From Ruminiclostridium sp. (GTDB taxonomy: Bacteria > Bacillota > Clostridia > Oscillospirales > Ruminococcaceae), in the NCBI GenBank assembly GCA_017635675.1, contig JAGBLA010000196.1, forward strand, positions 1 to 32,574: a stretch of DNA of 32,574 bases, read 5' to 3'. Below are positions 23,181 through 31,107 of the stretch, one piece after another. Position 1 is the first letter of the stretch. Each line of letters starts with the position of its first letter. The translations under genes were made by a program, and so were the position numbers. The notes under the pieces are model-generated. The model was not told the origin of the DNA. It was given only the letters and a program-made list of their open reading frames with translations, and made no database searches.

Positions 23181-25583
23181 TCAGTAAATTCTCCAGATAC
23201 CCTTAGCGTAATCCGTGACAGCACGGTCTGCGGAAAATACGCCTGAACCTGCGATATTCGCAAGAGACATCTTATTCCATTTCAGAACATCCCTGTATAT
23301 CTCGCTTGCCTTTTTCTGAGTGCCGCGGTAGCTGTCGAAATCAGCAAGACACATATACTGGTCAACATAGCGGATAGCATTTGCCACCTCGTCGAATGTA
23401 GCGCCGTTGAATCCGCGGTACATAGCGTCGATAGCTCCGCGTATCGTATCGTTGCGGTCATAGTAGCCGTCGGGAGAATAGCCGTTCTGACGCATAACTC
23501 CGACCTCGGGAGTGGACATACCGAAGATGAAGATGTTGTCGTCACCGACCTGCTCGTGTATCTCCACGTTCGCGCCGTCGTAAGTACCCATTGTGACTGC
23601 GCCGTTGAGCATGAGCTTCATGTTGCCCGTGCCGCTCGCTTCGGTACCCGCAAGGGATATCTGCTCGGATATCTCAGCCGCGGGCATAAGAATCTCGGAG
23701 AGCGTTACGCGGTAATCCTCAAGGAATACAACGCTGAGCTTTTCGTTTAGCTTCGGGTTCTTTTTGAGCTCCTCACCTATGCACCAGATAAGCTTGATTA
23801 TCTGCTTCGCCATGTAGTAGCCTGGAGCCGCCTTGGACGCGAAGATATAGGTCTTGGGCTGATAATCCGCGTCAGGGTTATTGACGAGATAATTGAAATC
23901 GGCTATGATGTTCAGCGCGTTGAGCTGCTGACGCTTGTATTCATGCAGACGCTTTACCTGTACATCGAATATGCTGTCGGGGTTGAGCTTTGTACCGGTA
24001 GTGTTGTAAACGTACTTTGCGAAATCCTGCTTGTTAGCGTGTTTGATCTCTGCGAGCTGTTTGAGCACATTGCTGTCATTCTCGAACATACGGAGCTTTT
24101 TGAGCTCGCCGCCGTCCTTCTTGAAACCGTCGCCTATAACCTCGCTGAGCATCTTTGTAAGACGCGGATTGCTCTGCAGCAGCCAGCGGCGGTATGCTAT
24201 ACCGTTTGTAACGTTGGTGAACTTATAGGGTGTAAGCTCATACTCGTCATGGAACACGCTTTCCTTGATTATCTCACTGTGCAGCTTAGATACACCGTTT
24301 ACAGAGTGGGAAGCGGCTACACACAGTGTCGCCATTCTTATCTGATTGTTGCGGAATATGGACATTTCCTCCACCTTCTCATAAGGAAGGGTCTCGGAAA
24401 GCTTCTCGCAGTAGCGGCGGTTTATCTCGCACAGGATACCGTAAATTCTCGGGAGGATACGCTCGATAAGGCTCTTGTCCCACTTTTCGAGCGCTTCTGC
24501 CATTACGGTGTGGTTTGTGTAAGCGAATGTGCGGCAGACGATATCCCATGACTTGTTCCAGTCATAGCCGCAGTCGTCCAGCAGTATTCTCATAAGCTCG
24601 GGGATAGCGAGGGTGGGGTGAGTGTCGTTTATGTGTATCGCTACCTTGTCGGGCAGGTTTTCAAGCGTGCCGAAAATGTTCATGTGGCGCATTACGATGT
24701 CGCCGATCGACGCGGCGCACATGAAGTACTGCTGTCTGAGACGCAGCGCCTTACCCTCAAGGTGGTTATCGTTCGGGTACAGCACCTTTGTGAGCGAATG
24801 TGCGATATTGCTTGCGCCGAGAGCGCTGAGATAGTCACCCGAGTTGAACGCGCTCATGTCGAATGACATACTCTTCGCCTGCCACAGTCTGAGCTTTGAA
24901 ACGCCCTCGCTGTCGTAGCCGGAAACATACATATCATAAGGCACGGCATAGACCGTGTTGTAGTTCACATGGTCAACATGGTGATAGTCATTGTCCCAGT
25001 ATTCGCGCACTTCGCCGTCGAAATGCACCTCAACGGCCTGATCCTCGACCTTTGACAGCCATGCGCCGCCGCCGGGGAGCCAGTCGTCGGGGAGCTCGGT
25101 CTGCCAGCCGTCGATTATCTTCTGCTTGAAGATACCGTACTCGTACAGCAGCGAATAACCCGTTGCGGGATACGCGCAGGTAGCGAGACCGTCAAGATAA
25201 CAAGCGGCAAGTCTTCCGAGACCGCCGTTGCCAAGTCCCGCGTCGGGTTCTTCATCATATATCACGTCCGGTTTTATCTTGTATTCTTCCTTGAGGACTT
25301 TCTCAACGACCTCATTCGCACCTATGTTATAAAGTGAGGTCTTGAGCGAACGTCCCATGAGGAACTCCATGGAGATGTAATACACCTGCTTTTGACCGTG
25401 GGAATTGCATTTGGTCATGAACAGGTGGCGCTTCTCCTTGAGGTGCTCTACCACAAGCTTTGATAGAGCCTTGTATATCTGTGTGCTCGTAGCGTCATTC
25501 GGGCCTGTACGGAACTCGTACTCAAGCGTTTCTTTCAGCTTCTGGCTGACATATTCGGGGGTAAACGGTGAATTCAATTTCAT
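23181..25583 (-). CDS. glgP: Glycogen/starch alpha-glucan phosphorylase
   Basis: PLP-dependent GT35 enzyme releasing glucose 1-phosphate from alpha-1,4-glucan ends. The 800 residues match the family. The PLP-binding lysine is K656 in S-G-T-G-N-M-K, followed by L-M-L-N-G-A-V-T-M-G-T-Y-D-G-A-N-V-E. Earlier blocks such as D-A-G-L-G-N-G-G-L-G-R-L-A-A-C-Y (about 110-125) and I-N-D-T-H-P are intact. The ATG at 25583 follows GGAAGG; an upstream in-frame extension to 25637 lacks a ribosome site. It is monocistronic, with its own promoter and terminator. Ruminococci store glycogen when sugar is in excess, and this enzyme would mobilise it. Confidence 0.95.
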   Translation of the reverse strand: MKLNSPFTPEYVSQKLKETLEYEFRTGPNDATSTQIYKALSKLVVEHLKEKRHLFMTKCNSHGQKQVYYISMEFLMGRSLKTSLYNIGANEVVEKVLKEEYKIKPDVIYDEEPDAGLGNGGLGRLAACYLDGLATCAYPATGYSLLYEYGIFKQKIIDGWQTELPDDWLPGGGAWLSKVEDQAVEVHFDGEVREYWDNDYHHVDHVNYNTVYAVPYDMYVSGYDSEGVSKLRLWQAKSMSFDMSAFNSGDYLSALGASNIAHSLTKVLYPNDNHLEGKALRLRQQYFMCAASIGDIVMRHMNIFGTLENLPDKVAIHINDTHPTLAIPELMRILLDDCGYDWNKSWDIVCRTFAYTNHTVMAEALEKWDKSLIERILPRIYGILCEINRRYCEKLSETLPYEKVEEMSIFRNNQIRMATLCVAASHSVNGVSKLHSEIIKESVFHDEYELTPYKFTNVTNGIAYRRWLLQSNPRLTKMLSEVIGDGFKKDGGELKKLRMFENDSNVLKQLAEIKHANKQDFAKYVYNTTGTKLNPDSIFDVQVKRLHEYKRQQLNALNIIADFNYLVNNPDADYQPKTYIFASKAAPGYYMAKQIIKLIWCIGEELKKNPKLNEKLSVVFLEDYRVTLSEILMPAAEISEQISLAGTEASGTGNMKLMLNGAVTMGTYDGANVEIHEQVGDDNIFIFGMSTPEVGVMRQNGYSPDGYYDRNDTIRGAIDAMYRGFNGATFDEVANAIRYVDQYMCLADFDSYRGTQKKASEIYRDVLKWNKMSLANIAGSGVFSADRAVTDYAKGIWRIY

Positions 25584-25658
25584 CAAATCCTTCCTGAATG
25601 TGGTTGCGTGCCGTATATTATGAGCATACGACAGCACTTGCTTTTCACATACATCTAC

Positions 25659-25687
25659 ATTATACCACAGGTATGGCTAAATTTCAA
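25659..25687 (-). promoter_or_regulatory. Promoter of glgP
   Basis: On the minus strand TTGAAA (25687-25682) and TATAAT (25664-25659) are 17 bp apart. The leader is about 70 nt. The remaining AT-rich stretch to 25837 shows no further gene or clear terminator. Confidence 0.78.
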
Positions 25688-25837
25688 CACTTTTTCAAAA
25701 TTGCAGTCTTTTTTGTAAAATCTTCCTATAATAATCCAAAAATATATGTGCAAATAAGACAAATTCCGACCAATATTTTGTTAATTATTTATCAAATTTA
25801 CACACAAGTTAAAAAAGCTGCTTTATGAAACGCACTG

Positions 25838-26503
25838 TCACTGTATCAGTTCCGTGAAACTCGTTATGTACGCGTCCGCCTTAGCCTTTATCTTCTCGAT
25901 ATCGCGTTCGGAGGTTCTGTCATATACAGCCGCGGTGCGGAATCCTCCGTCGGCGGCACCGCATATCGCTATGTAGATATCCTCGAATACCACAGTTCCG
26001 CTCACATCTGCCCCCATGCGGCGGCAGGCAAGCTCATACACATCGGGGAAGCCTTTTTTTCTGCCGCATTCGTCCACAGTGGCAAACGCCTCGAACATAT
26101 CCGCTATGCCGCACCTTTTCAGTGCAGGCAGAAAAAGCTCCTCGCTGCTCGCAGTCGCAACTGCGAGCTTCACGCCCGCATTTTTCAGCTTGGTGAGGTA
26201 TTCGCGTGCACCCGGCTTTAACGTGACCCTCTCGCTGTAAAAACGCACAGCGTCCTCATGCCACTCCGACATCATCTCCTCGGCAGACATATCGAACCCG
26301 AAGCGCTTACGGGTGTATTCCGCAGTTTCCAGCGCTCCGAGGTGGGCGATAGCAAGCAGGTAATCCTCCGGCACATCGTTTATCCCGTGTCTTTTCAGAA
26401 AAAGCTCGTCTATCTCCGTCCAGAACCACATAGAATCCATTAATGTGCCGTCCAGGTCAAATACAGCCGCGGTAAAATCCGGATTTATAAGGTCTATACT
26501 CAT
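25838..26503 (-). CDS. HAD-superfamily phosphatase (beta-phosphoglucomutase-like)
   Basis: 221-residue HAD hydrolase of the beta-PGM/phosphatase group. Motif I is F-D-L-D-G-T-L-M-D-S (nucleophile D16, D18), a helical cap follows (about 25-95), motif II is V-A-T-A-S-S, a lysine lies in G-R-K-K-G-F-P-D, and motif IV is V-F-E-D-I. The usual G-x-x-A-A after motif IV is changed (I-A-I-C-G-A-A). The likely activity is dephosphorylation or mutation of a small sugar phosphate; substrate is unknown. The ATG at 26503 overlaps the stop codon of the kinase gene (ATGA), so translation is coupled. A GTG at 26512 with AAGGA upstream is an alternative start. Confidence 0.82.
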   Translation of the reverse strand: MSIDLINPDFTAAVFDLDGTLMDSMWFWTEIDELFLKRHGINDVPEDYLLAIAHLGALETAEYTRKRFGFDMSAEEMMSEWHEDAVRFYSERVTLKPGAREYLTKLKNAGVKLAVATASSEELFLPALKRCGIADMFEAFATVDECGRKKGFPDVYELACRRMGADVSGTVVFEDIYIAICGAADGGFRTAAVYDRTSERDIEKIKAKADAYITSFTELIQ

Positions 26504-27096
26504 TCGCCGCACTTTTCCTTTATGTACTGTGCGATAAGGTCGGCAGACTTTTCTATGCCGATGTCCGAGTTCACGGAGATATCATAGGTCTGCACCTTTC
26601 CCCACGCGTCGTCCGCGAAATAGTTATAATACGCGATACGGTTCTTGTCCTTCTTCATTATGTGGCTGCGGAAATCGCCCTTTTCGGCAGTCTCACCGTA
26701 TTCGTCACGCACCCTCACTATGCGGCTTTCAAGCGGTGCCGTAACAAAAACGTTCACAACGTCCGGGAAACCGCGCAGAACATAGTCCGCACAGCGCCCC
26801 ACGATGACGCAGCTCTCCTTGTTATAGAGGTCTTTGATGACCCTCGACTGTGCTATGAATATCATATCCGACGCGGGAAGTATCTGACTTCCGATGTACA
26901 GGTGATACAGCAGGCTCTGGGTCTTTTTCTGGTCGTTGCGGCGGACAAATTCCTCCGTATAGCCGCTCTCCTTGGCTACAAGCGACAGCAGCTCGCCGTC
27001 GTAGTAGCCTATCCCGAGCTCGTCGGCAAGCTTCTTCGCTATCAGTCTCCCGCCCGAGCCGTACTCTCTCGATACTGTTATAACTGTCTTTTTCAT
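26500..27096 (-). CDS. Cytidylate kinase-like protein (P-loop)
   Basis: 198-residue P-loop protein of the Cytidylate_kin2 type. It begins I-T-V-S-R-E-Y-G-S-G-G-R, where the Walker A equivalent is E-Y-G-S-G-G-R-L-I-A-K, and has I-V-G-R-C-A-D-Y-V-L (about 97-106) and the lid-like R-I-V-R-V-R-D-E-Y-G segment. Members are widespread in gut Firmicutes and their substrate is largely unknown; NMP phosphorylation is inferred from fold. The ATG at 27096 has GGAG 7 nt upstream, better than the ATG two codons earlier. It lies 18 nt after the flavin reductase-like gene and overlaps the HAD gene by 4 nt. Confidence 0.82.
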   Translation of the reverse strand: MKKTVITVSREYGSGGRLIAKKLADELGIGYYDGELLSLVAKESGYTEEFVRRNDQKKTQSLLYHLYIGSQILPASDMIFIAQSRVIKDLYNKESCVIVGRCADYVLRGFPDVVNVFVTAPLESRIVRVRDEYGETAEKGDFRSHIMKKDKNRIAYYNYFADDAWGKVQTYDISVNSDIGIEKSADLIAQYIKEKCGE

Positions 27097-27114
27097 GTTC
27101 ATTCTCCGTTATGT

Positions 27115-27612
27115 TTACTCTGTGTAGGCTTTGATTATCTCCCCGACATACATAGTGTGCGGGTCGCCGTTTGCATAGTCGGTCGCGGGAATTTTCTTAT
27201 CAGCGAACGCGTTCATGTCCAGCGGCGCGGCATACAGCTTGCGGCAGACGAATATCAGCTTTGCGCCCTCAACGGCAGCCGTGCCGTCGATATACAGCGG
27301 CTTCACGCCCGCTCCCGCAAACTTGTCCTCATTCCTGCCGGAGTGGGAGCCGAGGTACCCCAGCGCCTTGCGGTCGGATATCAGCGACAGCGTGAACAGC
27401 TCGCTCTTATCCATGAATTCCTTTGTATAGCGGCTCTCACGGACATAGGCTATCGCAGTGGGGCGGTTCGGGCTCCACAGGCAGCCGAGATGTCCCCACG
27501 ACACCGTCATGCCGTTGCAGCCGCTCTCATCGCCCGCGGCAAGCACCAACCAGTCCCTGCCGATAAGCGTGAACGGGTTTATTTCCAGTTCTCTTACGTC
27601 AACTTCTCTCAT
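27115..27612 (-). CDS. Flavin reductase-like FMN-binding split-barrel protein
   Basis: 165-residue protein of the flavin reductase/flavoredoxin split-barrel group, which binds FMN and moves electrons from NAD(P)H or a partner. Visible features are N-G-M-T-V-S-W-G-H-L-G (about 34-44, the FMN-contacting loop), A-I-A-Y-V-R-E-S-R-Y-T (substrate/FMN edge) and F-T-L-S-L-I. The ATG at 27612 follows GAGGAGG; the longer frame to 27684 only overlaps pepF. It starts 10 nt after pepF, so it belongs to the same operon. Electron donor and acceptor cannot be told. Confidence 0.83.
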   Translation of the reverse strand: MREVDVRELEINPFTLIGRDWLVLAAGDESGCNGMTVSWGHLGCLWSPNRPTAIAYVRESRYTKEFMDKSELFTLSLISDRKALGYLGSHSGRNEDKFAGAGVKPLYIDGTAAVEGAKLIFVCRKLYAAPLDMNAFADKKIPATDYANGDPHTMYVGEIIKAYTE

Positions 27613-27622
27613 AGTCTCCTCC

Positions 27623-29422
27623 TCATATCTCAGCGGCAAGCTGCTCCATTTCGTCAAGCAGCCTGTCGAACAGTGCCAGTGCATTGTTTACCGCCTCGGC
27701 ACCCGTCATATCTACTCCCGCACCTTTCAGCAGCTCTATCGGGGTCTTGGAGCAGCCGCCTTTAAGGAAGCCGAGATAGTCCTCACGTTCCTTCTCGCCG
27801 CCGTTCAGAACCCGCTCCGACAGTGCGATAGCCGCCGAGAAGCCCGTCGCGTACTGATAAACATAGTAATCATAATAGAAATGCGGTATCCTCTGCCATT
27901 CGTGGTCTATCTCCGGGTCATGGACTATGCCGTCACCGAAGTAGAGGTCGTTGAGCTTGCCGTACATCTCACACAGCGCGTCAGATGTAACAGCCTCTCC
28001 CCTTGCCTGCATCTCGTTCACTTTCAGTTCAAACTCCGCAAACATCGTCTGACGGTAGACAGTAGTGCGGAACTGCTCCAGGAAGTAGTTGATAAGATAC
28101 GCTCTTTTGCGCTTGTCTTCCGTGGTCTTCAGCAGATGCTGCATCAGCAGGTTCTCGTTGAATGTCGATGCGACCTCCGCCACGAATATCTTATAGTCCG
28201 CATAGGTTATGGACTGTGTTTTGCTTGAATAGTAGGAATGCAGCGCGTGACCCATTTCGTGGGCTATCGTGAACTCCGACTGCAGGTCATCGGTGTGGTT
28301 GAGCAGCACGAACGGGTGTACCGAGGTTCCCGCGGAGTAAGCGCCGCTGCACTTGTTCTCGTTCTCGTAAACATCTACCCAGCCGTTCTCAAATCCGCCG
28401 CGCATGATGCCGCAGTATTCCCCGCCCAGCGGCTTTACCGCTTCAAGCACGGTCTTTTTGGCTTCCTCATAGCTTATCTCGTCCTTGACATCGCTCACCA
28501 TGGGCGCGTACAGGTCGTAATAATGCAGTTCATCGACCCCAAGCAGCTTTTTTCTCAGCGCCACATAGCGGTACATCTTATCCATGTTCGCGTGGACAGC
28601 TTCGATAAGATTGTAATATACCGACGGCGGCACCTCAGTGCTGTCGAGCGCCGCTTGGAGAGTGTTCTCGTACTTATGGACATCGGCGTTGAACGCGAGC
28701 GTCTTGAGATGTGCCGCGAAATTCGCCGCGTAGGTATTCTCAAAGCCCGCATAGGTGCTGTACAGATTGGTGAACGCGGACTTTCTCAGCTCCCTGTCCT
28801 CACTCTGCATCATGGGGATATAGCTTCCGTGGGTGAGCTGATGCTTATTCCCGTCCTTATCCACAGCGTCAGGGAACTTCATGTCGGCGTTGTCGAGCAT
28901 AGAGAACACAGTAGCAGGCGACGCGCACATCTCCCCCGCCATTGCGGCTATCCTCTCCTCCTCGGACGAGAGAATATGGGGACGCTTGGCGCGGATGCGG
29001 TCAAGGGCGAGGCGGTAGTGCTCAAGCGCGGGCTGTTCCCTGTAATAACGCTCCATATCCTCATCGGATATCGAAAGTATCTCGGGCACCGCGAATGCCG
29101 CCGCGCTGCTTATTTCCACAAGAAGAGCGTTCACACGGTCGCAGTAGCCCGAATACAGGCTCACTGCGGTGTCCTCGTCACTCTTGCGGTTAGCGTAGTT
29201 TATAAGATCCTCCGCCTTTTCGGTAAGTTCATCGTCAAGCTTCATGTACGCCAGCAGCTCCGCACCCGACGTACTCAGCTTTCCGGCATAGCCCGCAAGG
29301 ATATACGGGTACTTTCCCGCGGCAGTGAGTGCTGCCTCAAAAGCCTCGTCGCTCGGATAAAGATCCTCGATATGCCACTTGAATTCCGCGGGTATCTCGC
29401 TTCTTTTTCTAAGTTTCTTCAT
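27623..29422 (-). CDS. pepF: Oligoendopeptidase F (M3B metallopeptidase)
   Basis: Cytoplasmic zinc peptidase that degrades medium-length oligopeptides, 599 residues, the usual PepF length. The zinc site H388-E389-x-x-H392 occurs in I-A-H-E-M-G-H-A-L-H, with the third ligand expected in the following V-A-E-V-A-S-T-F-N-E segment (about 412-420). The N-terminal half is helical, as in the family. There is no signal peptide. The ATG at 29422 has AGGATTTTGAGGA before it. The gene starts 18 nt after the PPIase-like lipoprotein gene and ends 10 nt before the flavin reductase-like gene. Confidence 0.94.
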   Translation of the reverse strand: MKKLRKRSEIPAEFKWHIEDLYPSDEAFEAALTAAGKYPYILAGYAGKLSTSGAELLAYMKLDDELTEKAEDLINYANRKSDEDTAVSLYSGYCDRVNALLVEISSAAAFAVPEILSISDEDMERYYREQPALEHYRLALDRIRAKRPHILSSEEERIAAMAGEMCASPATVFSMLDNADMKFPDAVDKDGNKHQLTHGSYIPMMQSEDRELRKSAFTNLYSTYAGFENTYAANFAAHLKTLAFNADVHKYENTLQAALDSTEVPPSVYYNLIEAVHANMDKMYRYVALRKKLLGVDELHYYDLYAPMVSDVKDEISYEEAKKTVLEAVKPLGGEYCGIMRGGFENGWVDVYENENKCSGAYSAGTSVHPFVLLNHTDDLQSEFTIAHEMGHALHSYYSSKTQSITYADYKIFVAEVASTFNENLLMQHLLKTTEDKRKRAYLINYFLEQFRTTVYRQTMFAEFELKVNEMQARGEAVTSDALCEMYGKLNDLYFGDGIVHDPEIDHEWQRIPHFYYDYYVYQYATGFSAAIALSERVLNGGEKEREDYLGFLKGGCSKTPIELLKGAGVDMTGAEAVNNALALFDRLLDEMEQLAAEI

Positions 29423-29440
29423 TCCTCAAAATCCTTTCTG

Positions 29441-30850
29441 TTATTCTATCACATTGACATCAAAGTCATCAATATCAAATTCCACATTGCCGGAGCTGTC
29501 GCTTTCACTTTGTATAACGTCGCTCTCGTCGATGCGCAGCAGCTCGCAGTCCACGGTGTACGGGTAATTTTCCGTCCAGTTGTTGTACGCATCTACCTGT
29601 ATGCCGGTCTCGGACTTTTCTTTGAGATATTCGCGTATCTGCTTTTCTATTTCCCCGACCTCACTGTCTGACACCTGCGCGTCGCCTGCGTACTGAATTA
29701 TATATACTCCGTCGCGGCTCACAACAGGCTCGGCTATCCCGCCTGTTTCTCCAATGCCGTACAGCGCGTTCACGAATGCTTCATCATAAGAAACAGAGTT
29801 CCGCAGTACATTCACATTGTTCACTACTCTGAAATCCTCCTGCACCTCGTCAAGCTCAGCACCGGTCGCGAGCATTCCGCTCACTTCGGCGGCACGCTGA
29901 CGCAGCTCGGGAGTATATGCCTCTTCTATCAGGCGTTCGGCTTCCTCGTTCTTTCCGGCTTCAAGAGCCGCGTTCACCGCTTCAAGCACCTCCGCCGGGA
30001 AGTTCACCACTGCGTAGCGCGCAGTCCTTGTGCCTTCGGGAATATACACGCTCTGATATGACGGCATCATCTCGTATGTCTCAACATCCTTTTCGGCGGC
30101 TTCCTTAGCGTGAGTGCGCAGTGTTTCAAGCTCAGCCTCAACGTCCTCGTCACTCACCGCCGAGGCTTTGAGCATCTCCGCAAGGGCAAGCTCCTGTATC
30201 TTGGTGTTGAGCTCCCACTCATAGAACATATCATATCCGATGCCGCACTTTTCAAATATAACATCAAGCACTTCATTGCAGAGCTTTGTTATATCCTCGT
30301 CCGCAGCACCCTCGCCAAGCTTTGCCGCTGCCGCCGCATAGAAATTCGACGCCCAGTCAGAACGCACGCCGTCCGCGGTAGCTCTCACCTCGTCAAGCTG
30401 CTCTTTCGTGAGAGTCTCGGGAGTAATGCCGTAGTCGTGCTTCGCCGCATACAGATACATCTTCTCGAACATAAGATAGTTGACGATGTTCACACGGTAG
30501 CTTTTGCAGTCGTCGTAGTGCTCCTCTGACATATCATCGGTTATGCCGTAAACTATCAGATAGTACATATACTCGTTTATGAAGCTGCCGAAAGTGACGT
30601 CGAATTCTGGTATCGGGTCGGGGTCGCTCACCGAGCAGATTATCCTTGACGGGTCGATATCCTTCCATGCGGCGAAGCTGCTGCGGTCGCCCGCGAAGTA
30701 TTCATCGGCTATCTCGCGTGCAGCGGGGCTTACGTCGGCATGATAAGCGGGAGTTTCGGTCGTCTGTTCCCCCGCGGGAGCGCCGCAGGCTGAAAGCGTG
30801 AGCGCTGCTGCGAGCAATGCCGCTATTGCTGTTTTTCTTTTGTTCTTCAT
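29441..30850 (-). CDS. Parvulin-type peptidyl-prolyl isomerase-like lipoprotein (PrsA/SurA-like)
   Basis: 469-residue lipoprotein with lipobox L-S-A-C (Cys22), predicted to sit on the outer face of the membrane and help secreted proteins fold. The N-terminal half is a long helical region like the SurA/PrsA chaperone domain. A degenerate parvulin-like domain occupies about 270-400, with A-R-Y-A-V-V-N-F near its start and E-P-V-V-S-R-D-G-V-Y-I-I-Q-Y near its end. An acidic tail closes the protein. Key parvulin residues are hard to align, so it may be chaperone only. It is first in a five-gene operon and follows a hairpin-containing leader. Confidence 0.75.
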   Translation of the reverse strand: MKNKRKTAIAALLAAALTLSACGAPAGEQTTETPAYHADVSPAAREIADEYFAGDRSSFAAWKDIDPSRIICSVSDPDPIPEFDVTFGSFINEYMYYLIVYGITDDMSEEHYDDCKSYRVNIVNYLMFEKMYLYAAKHDYGITPETLTKEQLDEVRATADGVRSDWASNFYAAAAAKLGEGAADEDITKLCNEVLDVIFEKCGIGYDMFYEWELNTKIQELALAEMLKASAVSDEDVEAELETLRTHAKEAAEKDVETYEMMPSYQSVYIPEGTRTARYAVVNFPAEVLEAVNAALEAGKNEEAERLIEEAYTPELRQRAAEVSGMLATGAELDEVQEDFRVVNNVNVLRNSVSYDEAFVNALYGIGETGGIAEPVVSRDGVYIIQYAGDAQVSDSEVGEIEKQIREYLKEKSETGIQVDAYNNWTENYPYTVDCELLRIDESDVIQSESDSSGNVEFDIDDFDVNVIE

Positions 30851-30878
30851 TATATGCTTCCTTATCTGTGATCTGACA

Positions 30879-30933
30879 GCAGGAAAGGCTTATCCTGCGT
30901 GATTTTCCGGGCAAACGGCGCGATATGCGCCGT
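30879..30933 (-). other. Two hairpins in the leader of the PPIase-pepF operon
   Basis: The leader of about 90 nt contains a GC-rich perfect hairpin (ACGGCGC 30915-30921 with GCGCCGT 30927-30933, 5-nt loop) within a few bases of the predicted 5' end. A second hairpin (GCAGGA 30879-30884 with TCCTGC 30893-30898) lies before the ribosome site. Neither is followed by a T run. A 5' mRNA-stabilising role is possible. Confidence 0.45.
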
Positions 30934-30945
30934 CATCTGAATACA

Positions 30946-30974
30946 AGTATAGCATAAATCCAATGAAAAATCAA
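30946..30974 (-). promoter_or_regulatory. Promoter of the PPIase-pepF-HAD operon
   Basis: On the minus strand TTGATT (30974-30969) and TATACT (30951-30946) are separated by 17 bp. It is back to back with the promoter of the BMP lipoprotein gene. Confidence 0.72.
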
Positions 30975-30977
30975 AAC

Positions 30978-30999
30978 TTTTTCAAAAATTTTTGAAAAA
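30978..30999. repeat. 22-bp perfect AT-rich palindrome between divergent promoters
   Basis: Runs T5-C-A5-T5-G-A5 form a perfect palindrome next to the -35 of the PPIase operon. A partial further copy of TTTTGAAAAA follows at 31000-31009. It could be an operator or an intrinsically curved A-tract. Confidence 0.5.
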
Positions 31000-31033
31000 T
31001 TTTGAAAAAACTGATGATTTTTTCGGAAAAGTG

Positions 31034-31042
31034 TGTTATAAT
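31034..31042 (+). promoter_or_regulatory. Extended -10 promoter of the BMP lipoprotein gene
   Basis: TGT-TATAAT (31034-31042) is an extended -10 element. No good -35 is found 16-18 bp upstream (31014-31019 is ATGATT). The expected start near 31049 supports translation from 31108 rather than from the ATG at 31054. Confidence 0.6.
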
Positions 31043-31107
31043 AGGGTAGTATTATGAAATATTATGCGCTCTGTACATATCCACAGCGCTGCAGAAGGGG
31101 TATGAAA

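Noticed and set aside
25806-25837. Possible terminator after the HAD gene (AAAGCAGCTTTTTT on the minus strand)
   Set aside because: The stem is only about 4 bp with a 3-nt loop, too weak to call despite the T run.
26662-27765. 367-codon plus-strand frame over the cytidylate kinase and flavin reductase genes
   Set aside because: Antisense shadow spanning two genes and an intergenic gap, with no family resemblance.
28238-29671. 477-codon plus-strand frame across pepF
   Set aside because: Long antisense frame caused by codon bias of pepF. It crosses the pepF/PPIase boundary and has no domain or ribosome site.
31054-31107. Upstream ATG at 31054 as start of the BMP lipoprotein
   Set aside because: It lies only a few bases after the predicted transcription start and lacks a ribosome site. 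The ATG at 31108 has AAGGGG at 7 nt and gives a normal signal peptide.
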